From Arhodomonas sp052060015 (lineage in GTDB: Bacteria > Pseudomonadota > Gammaproteobacteria > Nitrococcales > Nitrococcaceae), in the NCBI RefSeq assembly GCF_052060015.1, contig NZ_JBPODZ010000004.1, positions 1 to 64,000 on the forward strand: a stretch of 64,000 nucleotides of DNA, given 5' to 3'. Below are positions 44,554 to 54,906 of the stretch, piece by piece. A program made the position numbers and the translations under genes. A model generated the notes under the pieces. That model did no database searches and was not told the origin of the DNA. It saw only the letters and a list, made by a program, of their open reading frames with translations. Every line of letters starts with the position of its first letter. Position 1 is the stretch's first letter.

Positions 44554-45512
44554 GCGCATCGCCTCGGAGGTCCTGGCGGAACGGGTCCGCGGCGGCGATC
44601 CCCGGGCGATCGCCCGGCTGATCACCCGGGCCGAGTCCGGCGAGAGCGAGTGCCGCCACGCCCTGGCGGCCCTGTATCGCGACACCGGCCGGGCCCACGT
44701 GGTCGGCATCACCGGCGTGCCCGGTGCCGGCAAGTCCACCCTGGTCAGCGAGCTCGCCCGGACGGTCCGCGCCGACGGCCGCCGGGTGGCGGTAATCGCC
44801 ATCGACCCATCGAGCCCGTTCACCGGCGGCGCCATCCTCGGTGACCGCATCCGCATGTCGGACCTGGTCAGCGACCCCGGGGTGTTCATCCGCAGCATGG
44901 CCACGCGCGGGGCCCTGGGCGGGCTCGCCCGCCCGGCCCTGGATGCGGTGGACGTGCTCGACGCCGGCGGCTTCGATCTCGTGCTGGTGGAGACGGTGGG
45001 CGTGGGCCAGGACGAGGTGGATGTGGTCCGCGCCGCCCACACCACCGTGGTGGTCAATGCCCCGGGCCTGGGCGACGACATCCAGGCCATCAAGGCCGGC
45101 ATCCTGGAGATCGCCGACATCCACGTGGTGAGCAAGGCCGATCGCGCCGACGCCAACCGCACGGTCCGCGAGCTCAAGTCCATGCTGATGATGAGCATGC
45201 CCGAGGGGCCTGAGGCCTGGCAGGTGCCGGTGGTGCCTACCAGCGCCGAGACGGTGACCGGCTTCGGCGAGCTGCTCGCCGCACTCGACCGTCACCGCGA
45301 GCACCTGTACCGCACCGGCGAGATCGAGACCCGGCGGCGCCGCATCGCCAGCACCCGGGTAGTGAAGATCGCCGAGGAAATGGTCCGGGAGGGCTTTCTC
45401 AAGGCTCGCCGGGAGCGTATCGAGGCCATGCTCGAGCGCGTGGTCGCCCGCGAGCTCGACCCCCATGGGGCCGCGCTGGAGCTGTTGGACACGGTCAAGG
45501 AGAGGATTCGCG

Positions 45513-45532
<20 letters not shown>
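44546..45532 (+). CDS. meaB: MeaB/ArgK-family GTPase, mutase chaperone
   Basis: The 328-residue G3E GTPase has Walker A ITGVPGAGKST (about 55-65), IDPSSPFTGGAILGDRIRM, VETVGVGQDEVDV and the base-specificity motif SKADRADANR. MeaB proteins gate cofactor loading and protect B12-dependent acyl-CoA mutases. The paired form in hydroxyisobutyryl-CoA mutase clusters is called MeaH. It starts at ATG 44546, with AGGGGG upstream, and overlaps the mutase large-subunit gene by 20 bases. Confidence 0.9.
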
Positions 45533-47207
<1,675 letters not shown>

Positions 47208-47269
47208 GTCGCCCGATCACCCATCAACGCGCCGGGCCCGCTGCCCGGCGCAGGGAGGAACGCGTACCC

Positions 47270-47842
47270 ATGGTCCGCCTCACCAAGATCTATACCCGCA
47301 CCGGCGATGCCGGGGAGACCGCCCTCGTCGATGGCAGCCGTGTGCCCAAGGACGATCCCCGGGTCACCGCCTATGGCACCGTCGACGAGCTCAACGCCGC
47401 CATCGGGCTCGCCCGTATCGGTGGCAGTGGCCGCCTCGAGGAGGAGCTGGAGCGCATCCAGAACGACCTCTTCGATCTGGGGGCGGACCTGGCCACGCCC
47501 CTGGAGGCAGAGCTCAAGCACGAGCCATTGCGCCTCGATCCCGCCCAGGTGAGCTGGCTGGAGCGCTGCATCGATGCCTACAACGCCGAGCTGGAGTCGC
47601 TGCGCTCGTTCATCCTTCCCGGCGGTGTGGCCCGGGCGGCCCATTTGCATCTGGCGCGCACGATCGCACGGCGGGGCGAGCGCGAGCTCGTCACCCTGCA
47701 GCGGGAGGCGGCCATCAACGAGGCGGCGCTGGGCTACGTCAACCGGCTATCCGATTATCTGTTCGTCGCCGCCCGCTACGTCAACGCCGTGGAGGGCGAC
47801 GGCGATCTGCTTTGGGTGCCGGGCAAGCACCGCGGGGGCTGA
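47270..47842 (+). CDS. PduO-type cob(I)alamin adenosyltransferase
   Basis: The 190-residue protein shows the PduO family marks: TKIYTRTGDAGETALVDG at the N-terminus (ATP site), VDELNAAIG, and the ARTIARRGERE helix followed by NRLSDYLFVAAR. It makes adenosylcobalamin, the cofactor of the mutase encoded just upstream. It lies 62 bases after hcmA with AGGGAGGA upstream, so it is likely part of the operon. It may also replace the cobO gene that is reduced to a stump at 35868. Confidence 0.93.
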   Translation: MVRLTKIYTRTGDAGETALVDGSRVPKDDPRVTAYGTVDELNAAIGLARIGGSGRLEEELERIQNDLFDLGADLATPLEAELKHEPLRLDPAQVSWLERCIDAYNAELESLRSFILPGGVARAAHLHLARTIARRGERELVTLQREAAINEAALGYVNRLSDYLFVAARYVNAVEGDGDLLWVPGKHRGG

Positions 47843-47853
47843 TGGAGAACCAC

Positions 47854-47874
47854 GGGGCCCGCGGAACGGGCCCC
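47854..47874. terminator. GC hairpin between convergent adenosyltransferase and yceI genes
   Basis: GGGGCCCG and CGGGCCCC form a perfect eight-base stem around CGGAA. No T run follows on either strand, so it is a weak terminator candidate serving both directions. Confidence 0.4.
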
Positions 47875-47882
47875 CGAGGATG

Positions 47883-48470
47883 TCACTGTCGCACTGCCTC
47901 GACGGCGATGCGGATGGTGGCCGTCTTCGGCATGGGGATGCCGTTGTCCTCGAAGTAGGTCAGGCCGAAGTCGGCGATGTCCACGGTGGTCTCCGCGGAG
48001 AACGCCCGCCGGAAGCCGCCCCACGGGTCCTCCCGGGCGGCCATCTCTTCCACCTCGAAGGCCACCTCCTGGGTGTTGCCCTTGATGGTGAGATCGCCGC
48101 GGAGCGTGGCGCTATCGTCGCCCGTGGGCTCGTAGGCGGTGCTCACGAAGCTTGCCTCCGGGAAGTCCGCGGTCTCGAACAGGCCGTCGCGCTCGCGCAG
48201 GTGCTTGTCCCGCTCGGCGTGGAAGGTGTCCAGCGATGCGGTATCCACGGTGAACTCGGTGCTGCTCGCGGAGCGGTCCTCCGCGTCGTAGGTGATGGTG
48301 CCGGAGAAGTCGTGGAACACCCCCGGCATCCAGGCGAAGCCGATGTGGCTCACCTTGAAGGTGATGAAGGAATGTGCCGGGTCGATTTCGTAGTCCTGCG
48401 GCTCGGCGAGGGCGCTGCCGGCGCCGAGCGCGAGACCGGCGGCGGTGGTGATGGCGATGAAACGGTTCAT
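47883..48470 (-). CDS. yceI: YceI-family periplasmic protein
   Basis: The 195-residue protein has a signal peptide (about 1-22, ending ALAEP) and a YceI lipocalin-like beta barrel, with DYEIDPAHSFITFKVSHIG at the mature start and LTIKGNTQEVAFEVE. YceI proteins bind polyisoprenoid chains such as ubiquinone. It follows a cytochrome b561 gene in the same direction, the usual yceJ-yceI pairing. Confidence 0.92.
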   Translation of the reverse strand: MNRFIAITTAAGLALGAGSALAEPQDYEIDPAHSFITFKVSHIGFAWMPGVFHDFSGTITYDAEDRSASSTEFTVDTASLDTFHAERDKHLRERDGLFETADFPEASFVSTAYEPTGDDSATLRGDLTIKGNTQEVAFEVEEMAAREDPWGGFRRAFSAETTVDIADFGLTYFEDNGIPMPKTATIRIAVEAVRQ

Positions 48471-48507
48471 GGGATGGCTCCTTGTTGCTCTTGCAGCGGT
48501 GTAGTGA

Positions 48508-49059
48508 TCAGTGTCCGGGCCGAAGCATGCGGGTCAGCGTGCGGTCCCGGTTGACGAAATGGTGTTTGAGGGCGGCCAGCGCGTGGACCGTAGCCACGGC
48601 GATGAGCAGCCAGGCCGCATAGTAGTGAACGGCCCCCGCCACATCCTCCTGGTTGGCGATGCCGATCTGCAGCGCCGGCAGCTCGAACCAGCCGAATACG
48701 CTGATGGGGTCACCCTTCGCGGTGGGGATCAGGTACCCGGAGGCCACGATCACGAAACCGAGCAAATAGGTACTCCAGTGCGCGATCACCGCCCCGATAC
48801 GTTCCCAGGCCTTCATGCCCCGCTCGAAGGCGGGCCTTGGGTTGGCCAGCCGCCAGAGCAATCGCAGCACCAGGGCGATGCCCACCAGGATCCCCACGGA
48901 CTTGTGGATCTCTGGCGCCGTTGTGTACCACTCGTGGTAGTAGGAGAGGTCCACCATCCACAGGCCGAGCACGAACAGGCCGATGATGGCTACGGCGATC
49001 AGCCAGTGGAGGATGATGCTCACCAGCCCGTAGGCGTTGGGGGTGTTTCGCCAGATCAT
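48508..49059 (-). CDS. Cytochrome b561 (YceJ type)
   Basis: The 183-residue inner-membrane protein has four membrane segments with heme-ligand histidines in IILHWLIA, EIHKSVGI, VHYYAAWL and HALAALKHHFV. It probably transfers electrons between ubiquinone and the periplasm with YceI. ATG 49059 gives the standard NTPNAYGLVSIILHW N-terminus; the frame runs to 49119. It is 38 bases upstream of yceI. Confidence 0.9.
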   Translation of the reverse strand: MIWRNTPNAYGLVSIILHWLIAVAIIGLFVLGLWMVDLSYYHEWYTTAPEIHKSVGILVGIALVLRLLWRLANPRPAFERGMKAWERIGAVIAHWSTYLLGFVIVASGYLIPTAKGDPISVFGWFELPALQIGIANQEDVAGAVHYYAAWLLIAVATVHALAALKHHFVNRDRTLTRMLRPGH

Positions 49060-49181
49060 GGCCGTCTCGGTAGCTCGTTGTCCATCCCGGCATTGTTGGC
49101 GGCAAGGAGGGTGCCTCACAAGGGGAACTGCCGGAAAATATTGTTTCCACTACGTGGACAATGCGGCCCCCTAGGACGGTC

Positions 49182-49949
49182 TCACTCGGGGAGGAAGGCG
49201 CGCCGTTCCCCGTCGCGGAGGATGCGGATGGGGTGGCCGTACAGCCGCTCCAGGGTGGTCTCGTTGAGGACGGTCCGGGCCGGCCCGAGGCACGCCTGAC
49301 CATCGCCGAAGAGCAGCAATAGGTGGTCACAGAAGCGGTCGGCGAGATTGGGGTCATGCAGGCTCATCACCAGCGTACCCCCGGCGTCGCGGCTGCGCGC
49401 GGTGACGCGTTCGAGCAGCCGCACCTGGTGGTGCAGGTCCAGGTGGTTGCTGGGCTCATCGAGCAGCGCGATCTCCGGGTCCTGGGTGAGTAGTGTCGCC
49501 AGGGCCAGGCGTCGGCGCTCGCCACCGGAGAGGGTGTTCACCGGCCGTTCCGCGAGCTCCGCCAGTCCCACCTCGGCCAGGGCGGCCTCGGCCAGGGCCA
49601 TGTCCCGGGGCCCTTCCCATTGCCAGTTCCCGAGCCAGGGGTGGCGGCCGATGAGGGCCGTCTCCCGGACGGTGGTGGGGAAGGGGTCGTGGCTGTCCTG
49701 GGGCATCAGACCGAGCCGTTGCGCCACCGCACGGCGGGCCATCCGTGCCATCGGCCGCCCGTCCAGGTAGAGCTCGCCGCCGTCCAGGGGACGCAGGCCG
49801 GCCATAGTGTGGAGCAGCGTGGTCTTGCCGGTGCCGTTGGCCCCGAGCAGCCCCCAGCACTCGCCGGGGCCCATGCGAAAGTTCAGGCCGCTGCAGATCC
49901 GGTGGCCGGCGATGGAGACATCTATGCCCCGGGCCTCCAGCACTGCCAT
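49182..49949 (-). CDS. btuD: ABC importer ATPase, probably BtuD (cobalamin)
   Basis: The 255-residue ATPase has Walker A GANGTGKTTLLH, signature LSGGERRRLAL, Walker B IALLDEPSNHLD and switch His in MSLHDPN. It overlaps the permease gene. No binding protein is adjacent; the riboswitch-controlled BtuF at 33924 is otherwise without a transporter, so this pair is its best partner. Heme or siderophore import is the alternative. Confidence 0.78.
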   Translation of the reverse strand: MAVLEARGIDVSIAGHRICSGLNFRMGPGECWGLLGANGTGKTTLLHTMAGLRPLDGGELYLDGRPMARMARRAVAQRLGLMPQDSHDPFPTTVRETALIGRHPWLGNWQWEGPRDMALAEAALAEVGLAELAERPVNTLSGGERRRLALATLLTQDPEIALLDEPSNHLDLHHQVRLLERVTARSRDAGGTLVMSLHDPNLADRFCDHLLLLFGDGQACLGPARTVLNETTLERLYGHPIRILRDGERRAFLPE

Positions 49950-50929
49950 CACGCTACCTCCCGGCCGCCACGGTAGAGCAGGAAGAGAAACACCGGTACG
50001 CCGATGAACGCGGAGAATACCCCCACCGGGAGTTGCTGCGGCGCAAAGGCGGTGCGGGCGAGGGTGTCCGCCAGCACCAGAAAGCTGCCGCCGAGGAGCA
50101 CCGCCGCCGGCAGCAGCAGGCGGTGATCGGTCCCTATGGCGAGCCGCAGCAAATGGGGGATCACCAGCCCGACGAAGCCCACGGTGCCGGCAATGGTGAC
50201 GGCGCTCGCGGTAAGTAGTGAGGCCAGCAGGTAGATCAGCAGACGCAGCCGGCCGATGGCCACCCCCAAGGCCCGAGCCTGGAGCTCGCCGCGGGCGAGG
50301 AGGTTGAGTTCCCGGGCGAAGGCCAGGGCCAGGCCGAGGCCGGCGAGCAGGGCCAGCAGCGGCCAGACGGCCGGGGAGGCGCCGGCGAGGTCGCCCATCA
50401 GCCAGAAGAGCATGCCCCGAAGCTCCCGGGCCGGGCCCACCGCCAGCAGAAAGCTCACCACCGCGCCCCAGCCGGCGGCGACCACCACGCCGTTGAGCAG
50501 CAGCCGGGTTGGGGTCCAGCCGCCACGTCCGTGGGCCAGGCCGAAGACCAACGCCATGGACGCCAGTGCGCCTGCGAAGGCGCTGCCGGAGACCATTATC
50601 GCCCCCAGGCCCAGGAGCATAGCGCCCAGGGCCCCGGTGGCGGCGCCGCCGGAGATCCCCAGCACGTAAGGATCGGCCAGGGGATTGCGCAGCAGTACCT
50701 GCATGAGGGCGCCGGCCAGGGCGAGCAGGCCGCCGGTGATGAATCCGGCCAGTGCCCGGGGCAGGCGCAGCGACCAGACTACATCATGAGCGGTGCCCTC
50801 GCCCCAGAGGGCGGCGGGAAGCTCCTGCAGCGGGATGGCCAGGCTGCCGCTCATCGCTGCCACCAGCAGGCTGAGCATCGCCAGCGCAGCCAGCCCGGCG
50901 AGCCAGAAGAGACCCGCGCGGGGCATCAT
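49949..50929 (-). CDS. btuC: ABC importer permease, probably BtuC (cobalamin)
   Basis: The 326-residue FecCD-family permease has about ten membrane segments, the LRNPLADPYVLGISGGA segment and the FVGLVIPHLLRL coupling loop. Its start overlaps the trmB stop (ATGA). The single-length form matches BtuC rather than the fused FhuB encoded at 25169. Its assignment to B12 is inferred from the orphan BtuF. Confidence 0.8.
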   Translation of the reverse strand: MMPRAGLFWLAGLAALAMLSLLVAAMSGSLAIPLQELPAALWGEGTAHDVVWSLRLPRALAGFITGGLLALAGALMQVLLRNPLADPYVLGISGGAATGALGAMLLGLGAIMVSGSAFAGALASMALVFGLAHGRGGWTPTRLLLNGVVVAAGWGAVVSFLLAVGPARELRGMLFWLMGDLAGASPAVWPLLALLAGLGLALAFARELNLLARGELQARALGVAIGRLRLLIYLLASLLTASAVTIAGTVGFVGLVIPHLLRLAIGTDHRLLLPAAVLLGGSFLVLADTLARTAFAPQQLPVGVFSAFIGVPVFLFLLYRGGREVA

Positions 50930-51618
50930 TCGCGGGTGCGGCGGTGGACGATGAGGTCCCAGACGCCGTGGCCCTTGCGCCGGCCACGGCGCTCGAACTT
51001 GGTTACGGGGCGCTCGCCGGGGCCGGGTGCGAAACCGCCGTAGGGGTTGGTGAAGGCGTCGCTGGCCGAGACTACGGCGAGCATGTGCTCGGCGTAGTCC
51101 GCCCAGTCCGTGGCCATGTGCAGGAAGCCACCAGGGGCGAGCCGCGTCGCGATCAGTTCCAGCCAGTCCGGCTGGACCATGCGGCGCTTGTGGTGGCGTT
51201 TCTTCGGCCAGGGGTCAGGGAAGAACAGATCCAACCCCGCAAGGGAACCGGGGGGGATGCGCCGGCGGAGCACCGCCACCGCATCGCCCTCAATGACGCG
51301 CACATTGGGGAGGTCTTCAGACGCGAGGGTGCGCAGCAGCCGGCCGACGCCGGAACGGTAGACCTCGATACCGAGGTAATTGCGTCCGGGGTGCGCCCGT
51401 GCCATCTCCGCCAGGGCCTCGCCGTCGCCGAAGCCCACATCCAACACCACCGGTGCCTGCCGACCGAAGGCCGCGGCGAACTCCAGCGGCCCACCTTCGG
51501 GCTCCAGGCCGTAGCGGGGGTAGAGCTCGTCGATGGCCCGCTGCTGTCCGGCAGTCAGCCGCCCCTCGCGGCGGACGAACGAGCGTAGGGGGCGGTGGTT
51601 GCGTTGGGATTCAGTCAC
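50926..51618 (-). CDS. trmB: tRNA (guanine-N7)-methyltransferase TrmB
   Basis: The 230-residue Rossmann methyltransferase has the SAM loop VLDVGFGDGEAL, FFPDPWPKKRHHKRR and a C-terminal PVTKFERRGRRKGHGVWDL. It makes m7G46 in tRNA. It lies downstream of thiG, an arrangement common in gammaproteobacteria, with an inverted-repeat element in the gap. Confidence 0.95.
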   Translation of the reverse strand: MTESQRNHRPLRSFVRREGRLTAGQQRAIDELYPRYGLEPEGGPLEFAAAFGRQAPVVLDVGFGDGEALAEMARAHPGRNYLGIEVYRSGVGRLLRTLASEDLPNVRVIEGDAVAVLRRRIPPGSLAGLDLFFPDPWPKKRHHKRRMVQPDWLELIATRLAPGGFLHMATDWADYAEHMLAVVSASDAFTNPYGGFAPGPGERPVTKFERRGRRKGHGVWDLIVHRRTRE

Positions 51619-51638
51619 TGCAGTCGCGTCTGTAGGTC

Positions 51639-51742
51639 AGCCACGGATCGACACCGATGCACGAAGAGGATCCCTGCCGCTGGCGGGATTTCGCCGGCCG
51701 TGTCCCGGGAATATCGACGTCCATCTCTGTGCATCCGTGGCT
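51639..51742. repeat. Intergenic inverted-repeat element, copy 2
   Basis: Ten-base perfect arms AGCCACGGAT (51639-51648) and ATCCGTGGCT (51733-51742), extending imperfectly inward, bound a 104-base element in the thiG-trmB gap. Its left arm matches the element at 32405. It has no coding potential and could fold into one long hairpin. It may be a REP/MITE-like repeat. Confidence 0.5.
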
Positions 51743-51753
51743 CAGCGTTCTCG

Positions 51754-52536
51754 TCAGAAAAACGTACCGTCGAGGGGGGAGGAGGCGCTCGCGTAGCGTT
51801 TGCGCGGGATGCGGCCGGCCAGATAGGCCTCCCGGCCCGCCTCCACGGCCAAACGCATGGCCCGGGCCATGCGTACCGGCTCCCGGGCGCCGGCGATGGC
51901 GGTGTTGAGCAGCACCCCGTCGCAGCCCAGCTCCATGGCGATGGCGGCATCCGAGGCGGTGCCCACGCCGGCATCCACCAGCACCGGGACCGAGGCGTTC
52001 TCGATGATGGTCAGTAGGTTGTAGCGATTCTGGATACCGAGCCCGGAGCCGATGGGTGCGGCCAGCGGCATAATGACGACACAGCCGATCTCCTCGAGCC
52101 GCCGCGCGATGATGGGATCGTCCGAGGTATAAACCATCACGTCGAAGCCCTCGGCCACCAGCGTCTCCGCCGCCTCCAGGGTGGCAGTGACGTCGGGGAA
52201 CAGCGTCTTCTCGTCGCCCAAGACCTCCAGCTTGACCAGGTTGTGCCCGTCGAGCAGCTCCCGGGCCAGGCGGCAGGTGCGTACCGCGTCCTTCGCCGTG
52301 TAGCAGCCGGCGGTGTTGGGGAGGATGGTGTAGCGATCCGGGGGCACTGCCTCCAGGAGGTTGGGCTCGTCGCCGGATTGGCCGATGTTGCTGCGGCGGA
52401 TGGCCACGGTGACGATCTCCGCGCCGCTGGCGGCGATGGCCTCCGCGGTCTCGTCCAGGTCGCGGTACTTGCCCGTGCCCACCAGCAGCCGCGAGCGGAA
52501 CTCGCGGCCGGCGACGCTAAAGCTGTCTGCTGCCAT
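51754..52536 (-). CDS. thiG: Thiazole synthase ThiG
   Basis: The 260-residue TIM-barrel enzyme shows SRLLVGTGKY, the Schiff-base lysine in LVKLEVLGDEKTLFPD, PLAAPIGSGLGIQN and LVDAGVGTASDAA. It builds the thiazole phosphate moiety of thiamine with sulfur from ThiS. ATG 52536 matches the family start. It lies 34 bases after thiS. Confidence 0.96.
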   Translation of the reverse strand: MAADSFSVAGREFRSRLLVGTGKYRDLDETAEAIAASGAEIVTVAIRRSNIGQSGDEPNLLEAVPPDRYTILPNTAGCYTAKDAVRTCRLARELLDGHNLVKLEVLGDEKTLFPDVTATLEAAETLVAEGFDVMVYTSDDPIIARRLEEIGCVVIMPLAAPIGSGLGIQNRYNLLTIIENASVPVLVDAGVGTASDAAIAMELGCDGVLLNTAIAGAREPVRMARAMRLAVEAGREAYLAGRIPRKRYASASSPLDGTFF

Positions 52537-52570
52537 GGTGTGTTCCAGTCGCTGAACGGGATTGCGGGGG

Positions 52571-52792
52571 TCAGCCCCCGCCGATGGCGCGGACGACCTC
52601 CACGCGGTCCCCGGCGGCGAGCTCGTAGTCGGCCATCTCGCCCCGCGGTACCAGCTCCTCGTTGACCTCGACGGCGATCCGACGGTTGCCGAGTTCGAGC
52701 GCGGCGACCAGATCCGCGACGGTGGCATCGCCGGCAATCCGCCGTGGTTCGCCGTTGACGAGGACCTCGATGGGTGCGCGTTGCTCCTGCAT
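52571..52792 (-). CDS. thiS: Sulfur carrier protein ThiS
   Basis: The 73-residue ubiquitin-like protein has VLVNGEPRRI, the NEELVPRGE segment and a C-terminal IGGG, whose Gly-Gly end is thiocarboxylated. The family normally ends in GG, so here one extra Gly is present. ATG 52792 is chosen for family length; the frame extends to 52840. Confidence 0.9.
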   Translation of the reverse strand: MQEQRAPIEVLVNGEPRRIAGDATVADLVAALELGNRRIAVEVNEELVPRGEMADYELAAGDRVEVVRAIGGG

Positions 52793-53041
52793 AGCTTTAC
52801 TATTGTACACGTGCCGGCCGTGGCAGTGGCTACCCAGCACCGGAGGTTATGCGCGCACCTGGGGCGGTTTCTCCGATACCATCCGGGGGGTGCAACACGG
52901 CTGGCCATGAGCGGCAAGCCGATCCGCGCACGCGCGCGGACGACGTCGCAGGTGGGTGTCGAGATCCGGCACTAGTTGCTCGCTGCTGTTGCCCACTGAC
53001 TACCTGCTGGCTTTTGGGGATCACTTACGCGCCACAAGTGC

Positions 53042-53058
53042 ATTTGTAGATCACAAAT
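53042..53058. promoter_or_regulatory. Palindrome in the thiS-ahpF gap
   Basis: ATTTGTAGATCACAAAT has perfect six-base arms and lies in an AT-rich stretch (52980-53080) unlike its surroundings. It is about 250 bases upstream of thiS. It may be an operator or part of the thiS promoter. The remaining 415-base gap holds a terminator (listed) and no gene that I can support. Confidence 0.3.
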
Positions 53059-53161
53059 CAAAATATATGAGCCACAAGGTGTTCTTGGGGCGCACGTGAG
53101 CGCCAACCTGGCTGACGGCGCGTGCGCAGGGGTGATCGACCGAGTCGTAGCGGAACCGGAA

Positions 53162-53187
53162 AGAAGCCCGGCGATTGCCGGGCTTGG
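53162..53187 (-). terminator. Terminator after ahpF
   Basis: On the minus strand AAGCCCGGC-AATC-GCCGGGCTT is a perfect nine-base stem followed by CTTTCC. It lies 20 bases past the ahpF stop. Confidence 0.7.
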
Positions 53188-53207
53188 GGGGTGGTGTCTT
53201 TTCCGGT

Positions 53208-54794
53208 TCAGGCAGCGGCTTCGTCTTCTTGGTCGACGCTGTTGCGGATCAGGAAGTCGAAGGCGCTGAGCGCCGCCTTGGATCCCTCACCCATGGCGAT
53301 GACGATCTGCTTGTACGGCACCGTGGTGGCGTCGCCGGCGGCGAGTACGCCGGGAACCGACGTGGCCCCGCGGTCGTCGATCTCGATCTCGCCGTAACGG
53401 GACAGGGCCACGGTCCCCTGCAGCCACTCGGTGTTGGGCAGCAGGCCGATCTGGACGAAGACGCCCGCCACCTCCACGTGACGGATTTCGCCGCTGGTGC
53501 GGTCCTTGTAATCCACGCCGTTGACCCGGTTGCCGTCGCCGGTGACCTCGGTGGTCTGCGCCGAGCGGATCACCGTCACGTTGGGCAGGCTGTCGAGCTT
53601 GTTCTGCAACACCGCATCGGCGTTCAGCTCGTCGGCGAACTCCAGCACGGTGACATGATCGACGATGCCGGCCAGGTCGATGGCCGCCTCCACCCCGGAA
53701 TTACCGCCGCCGATGACCGCCACGCGCTTGCCCTTGAAGAGGGGGCCGTCGCAGTGGGGGCAATAGGCCACCCCCTTGTTGCGGTACTCGGCCTCCCCGG
53801 GGACGCCGAGCGCCTTCCAGCGGGCGCCGGTGGCGAGCACCACGGTCCGGCCCTCGAGGCTGGCGCCGTTGGCGAGCTCCACGCGGTGGGGCGCGCCGGG
53901 GCGCTCGGCGGGGACCAGGCGCTCGGCGCGCTGGCGGTCCATGATGTCGACGTCGTAGTCCTTGACGTGTTCCTCGAGGGCCGCAACGAGCTTCGGGCCC
54001 TCGGTATACGGCACGGAGATGAAGTTCTCGATGCCGAGGGTATCCATGACCTGGCCGCCGAAGCGCTCCGCCGCAATGCCGGTTCGGATGCCCTTGCGCG
54101 CAGCGTAGATGGCCGCCGAAGCGCCGCCGGGGCCGCCACCGATGACCAGCACGTCGAAGGGGTCACGGGCGTTGATCTTCTCCGCCTCGCGGCCCTCGGA
54201 GCCGGTGTCGAGCCTGGCGACGATGTCCTCCAGGCTCATCCGTCCCTGGGCGAACGGCTCACCGTTGAGATAAACACTCGGGACGGCCATCACCCCGCGC
54301 TCCTCGACCTCGTCCTGAAACACCGCGCCGTCGATGGACTCGTGGCGGATGCGCGGGTTGACCACGCTCATCAGGTTGAGCGCCTGCACCACGTCCGGGC
54401 AATTCTGGCAGGACTGCGAGAAGAACGTCTCGAAGTGGTAGTCGCCGTCCAGCGCCCGGATCTGCTCGATGACCTCCGCGGAGGCCTTGATGGGGTGACC
54501 GCCGACCTGCAGCAGCGCCAGGACCAGGGAGGTGAACTCGTGGCCCATGGGGATACCGGCGAAGCGCACGGCGACATCGCTGCCTGCGCGGCGAATGGTG
54601 AACGACGGCCGGCGCACGTCGGCGTCGTCATCGCGCAGCAGGCTGACCTGCTCGGAGAGTGAGGCAATCTCGCCGAGAAGCTCCTCGAGCTCCCGGGATT
54701 TATCGCCATCGTCGAGGCTGGCAACCAGCTCGACCGGCTGCGTCACATTCTCGAGATAGGCCTTCAACTGGTCCTTGAGCTTGTTGTCCAACAT
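53208..54794 (-). CDS. ahpF: Alkyl hydroperoxide reductase subunit F
   Basis: The 528-residue flavoprotein has an N-terminal double-thioredoxin domain with the redox pair SCQNC. The FAD/NADH thioredoxin-reductase-like part contains GGGPGGASAAIYAARKG, the disulfide AYCPHCDGP and a second nucleotide fold IGGGNSGVEAA. It passes electrons from NADH to AhpC. ATG 54794 matches the family start. It follows ahpC with a hairpin in between. Confidence 0.96.
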   Translation of the reverse strand: MLDNKLKDQLKAYLENVTQPVELVASLDDGDKSRELEELLGEIASLSEQVSLLRDDDADVRRPSFTIRRAGSDVAVRFAGIPMGHEFTSLVLALLQVGGHPIKASAEVIEQIRALDGDYHFETFFSQSCQNCPDVVQALNLMSVVNPRIRHESIDGAVFQDEVEERGVMAVPSVYLNGEPFAQGRMSLEDIVARLDTGSEGREAEKINARDPFDVLVIGGGPGGASAAIYAARKGIRTGIAAERFGGQVMDTLGIENFISVPYTEGPKLVAALEEHVKDYDVDIMDRQRAERLVPAERPGAPHRVELANGASLEGRTVVLATGARWKALGVPGEAEYRNKGVAYCPHCDGPLFKGKRVAVIGGGNSGVEAAIDLAGIVDHVTVLEFADELNADAVLQNKLDSLPNVTVIRSAQTTEVTGDGNRVNGVDYKDRTSGEIRHVEVAGVFVQIGLLPNTEWLQGTVALSRYGEIEIDDRGATSVPGVLAAGDATTVPYKQIVIAMGEGSKAALSAFDFLIRNSVDQEDEAAA

Positions 54795-54871
54795 AGCGAT
54801 GGCCCCCCTGGGCTTCGGTTTCATTGTCAGGCCCGGGCGCGCGGGCGCCCGGTGCGTGCGAAGGTTCGCGA

Positions 54872-54896
54872 GGGGCCCGGGAAAAGCCCGGGCCCC
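54872..54896. other. Strong hairpin between ahpC and ahpF
   Basis: GGGGCCCGGG and CCCGGGCCCC form a perfect ten-base stem around a five-base loop, 11 bases past the ahpC stop. No T run follows. It probably stabilises ahpC mRNA or partly stops transcription, giving more AhpC than AhpF. Confidence 0.6.
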
Positions 54897-54906
54897 GGAG
54901 GCCGCT

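Noticed and set aside
49182..50929. Heme importer (HmuUV)
   Set aside because: No heme-binding protein or receptor is adjacent, while an orphan BtuF and a BtuB are present in the window. Not excluded by sequence alone.
52562..52975. Plus-strand frame across thiS and the gap behind it
   Set aside because: It lies mostly antisense to thiS and shows no domain; its tail in the gap has no independent start signal.
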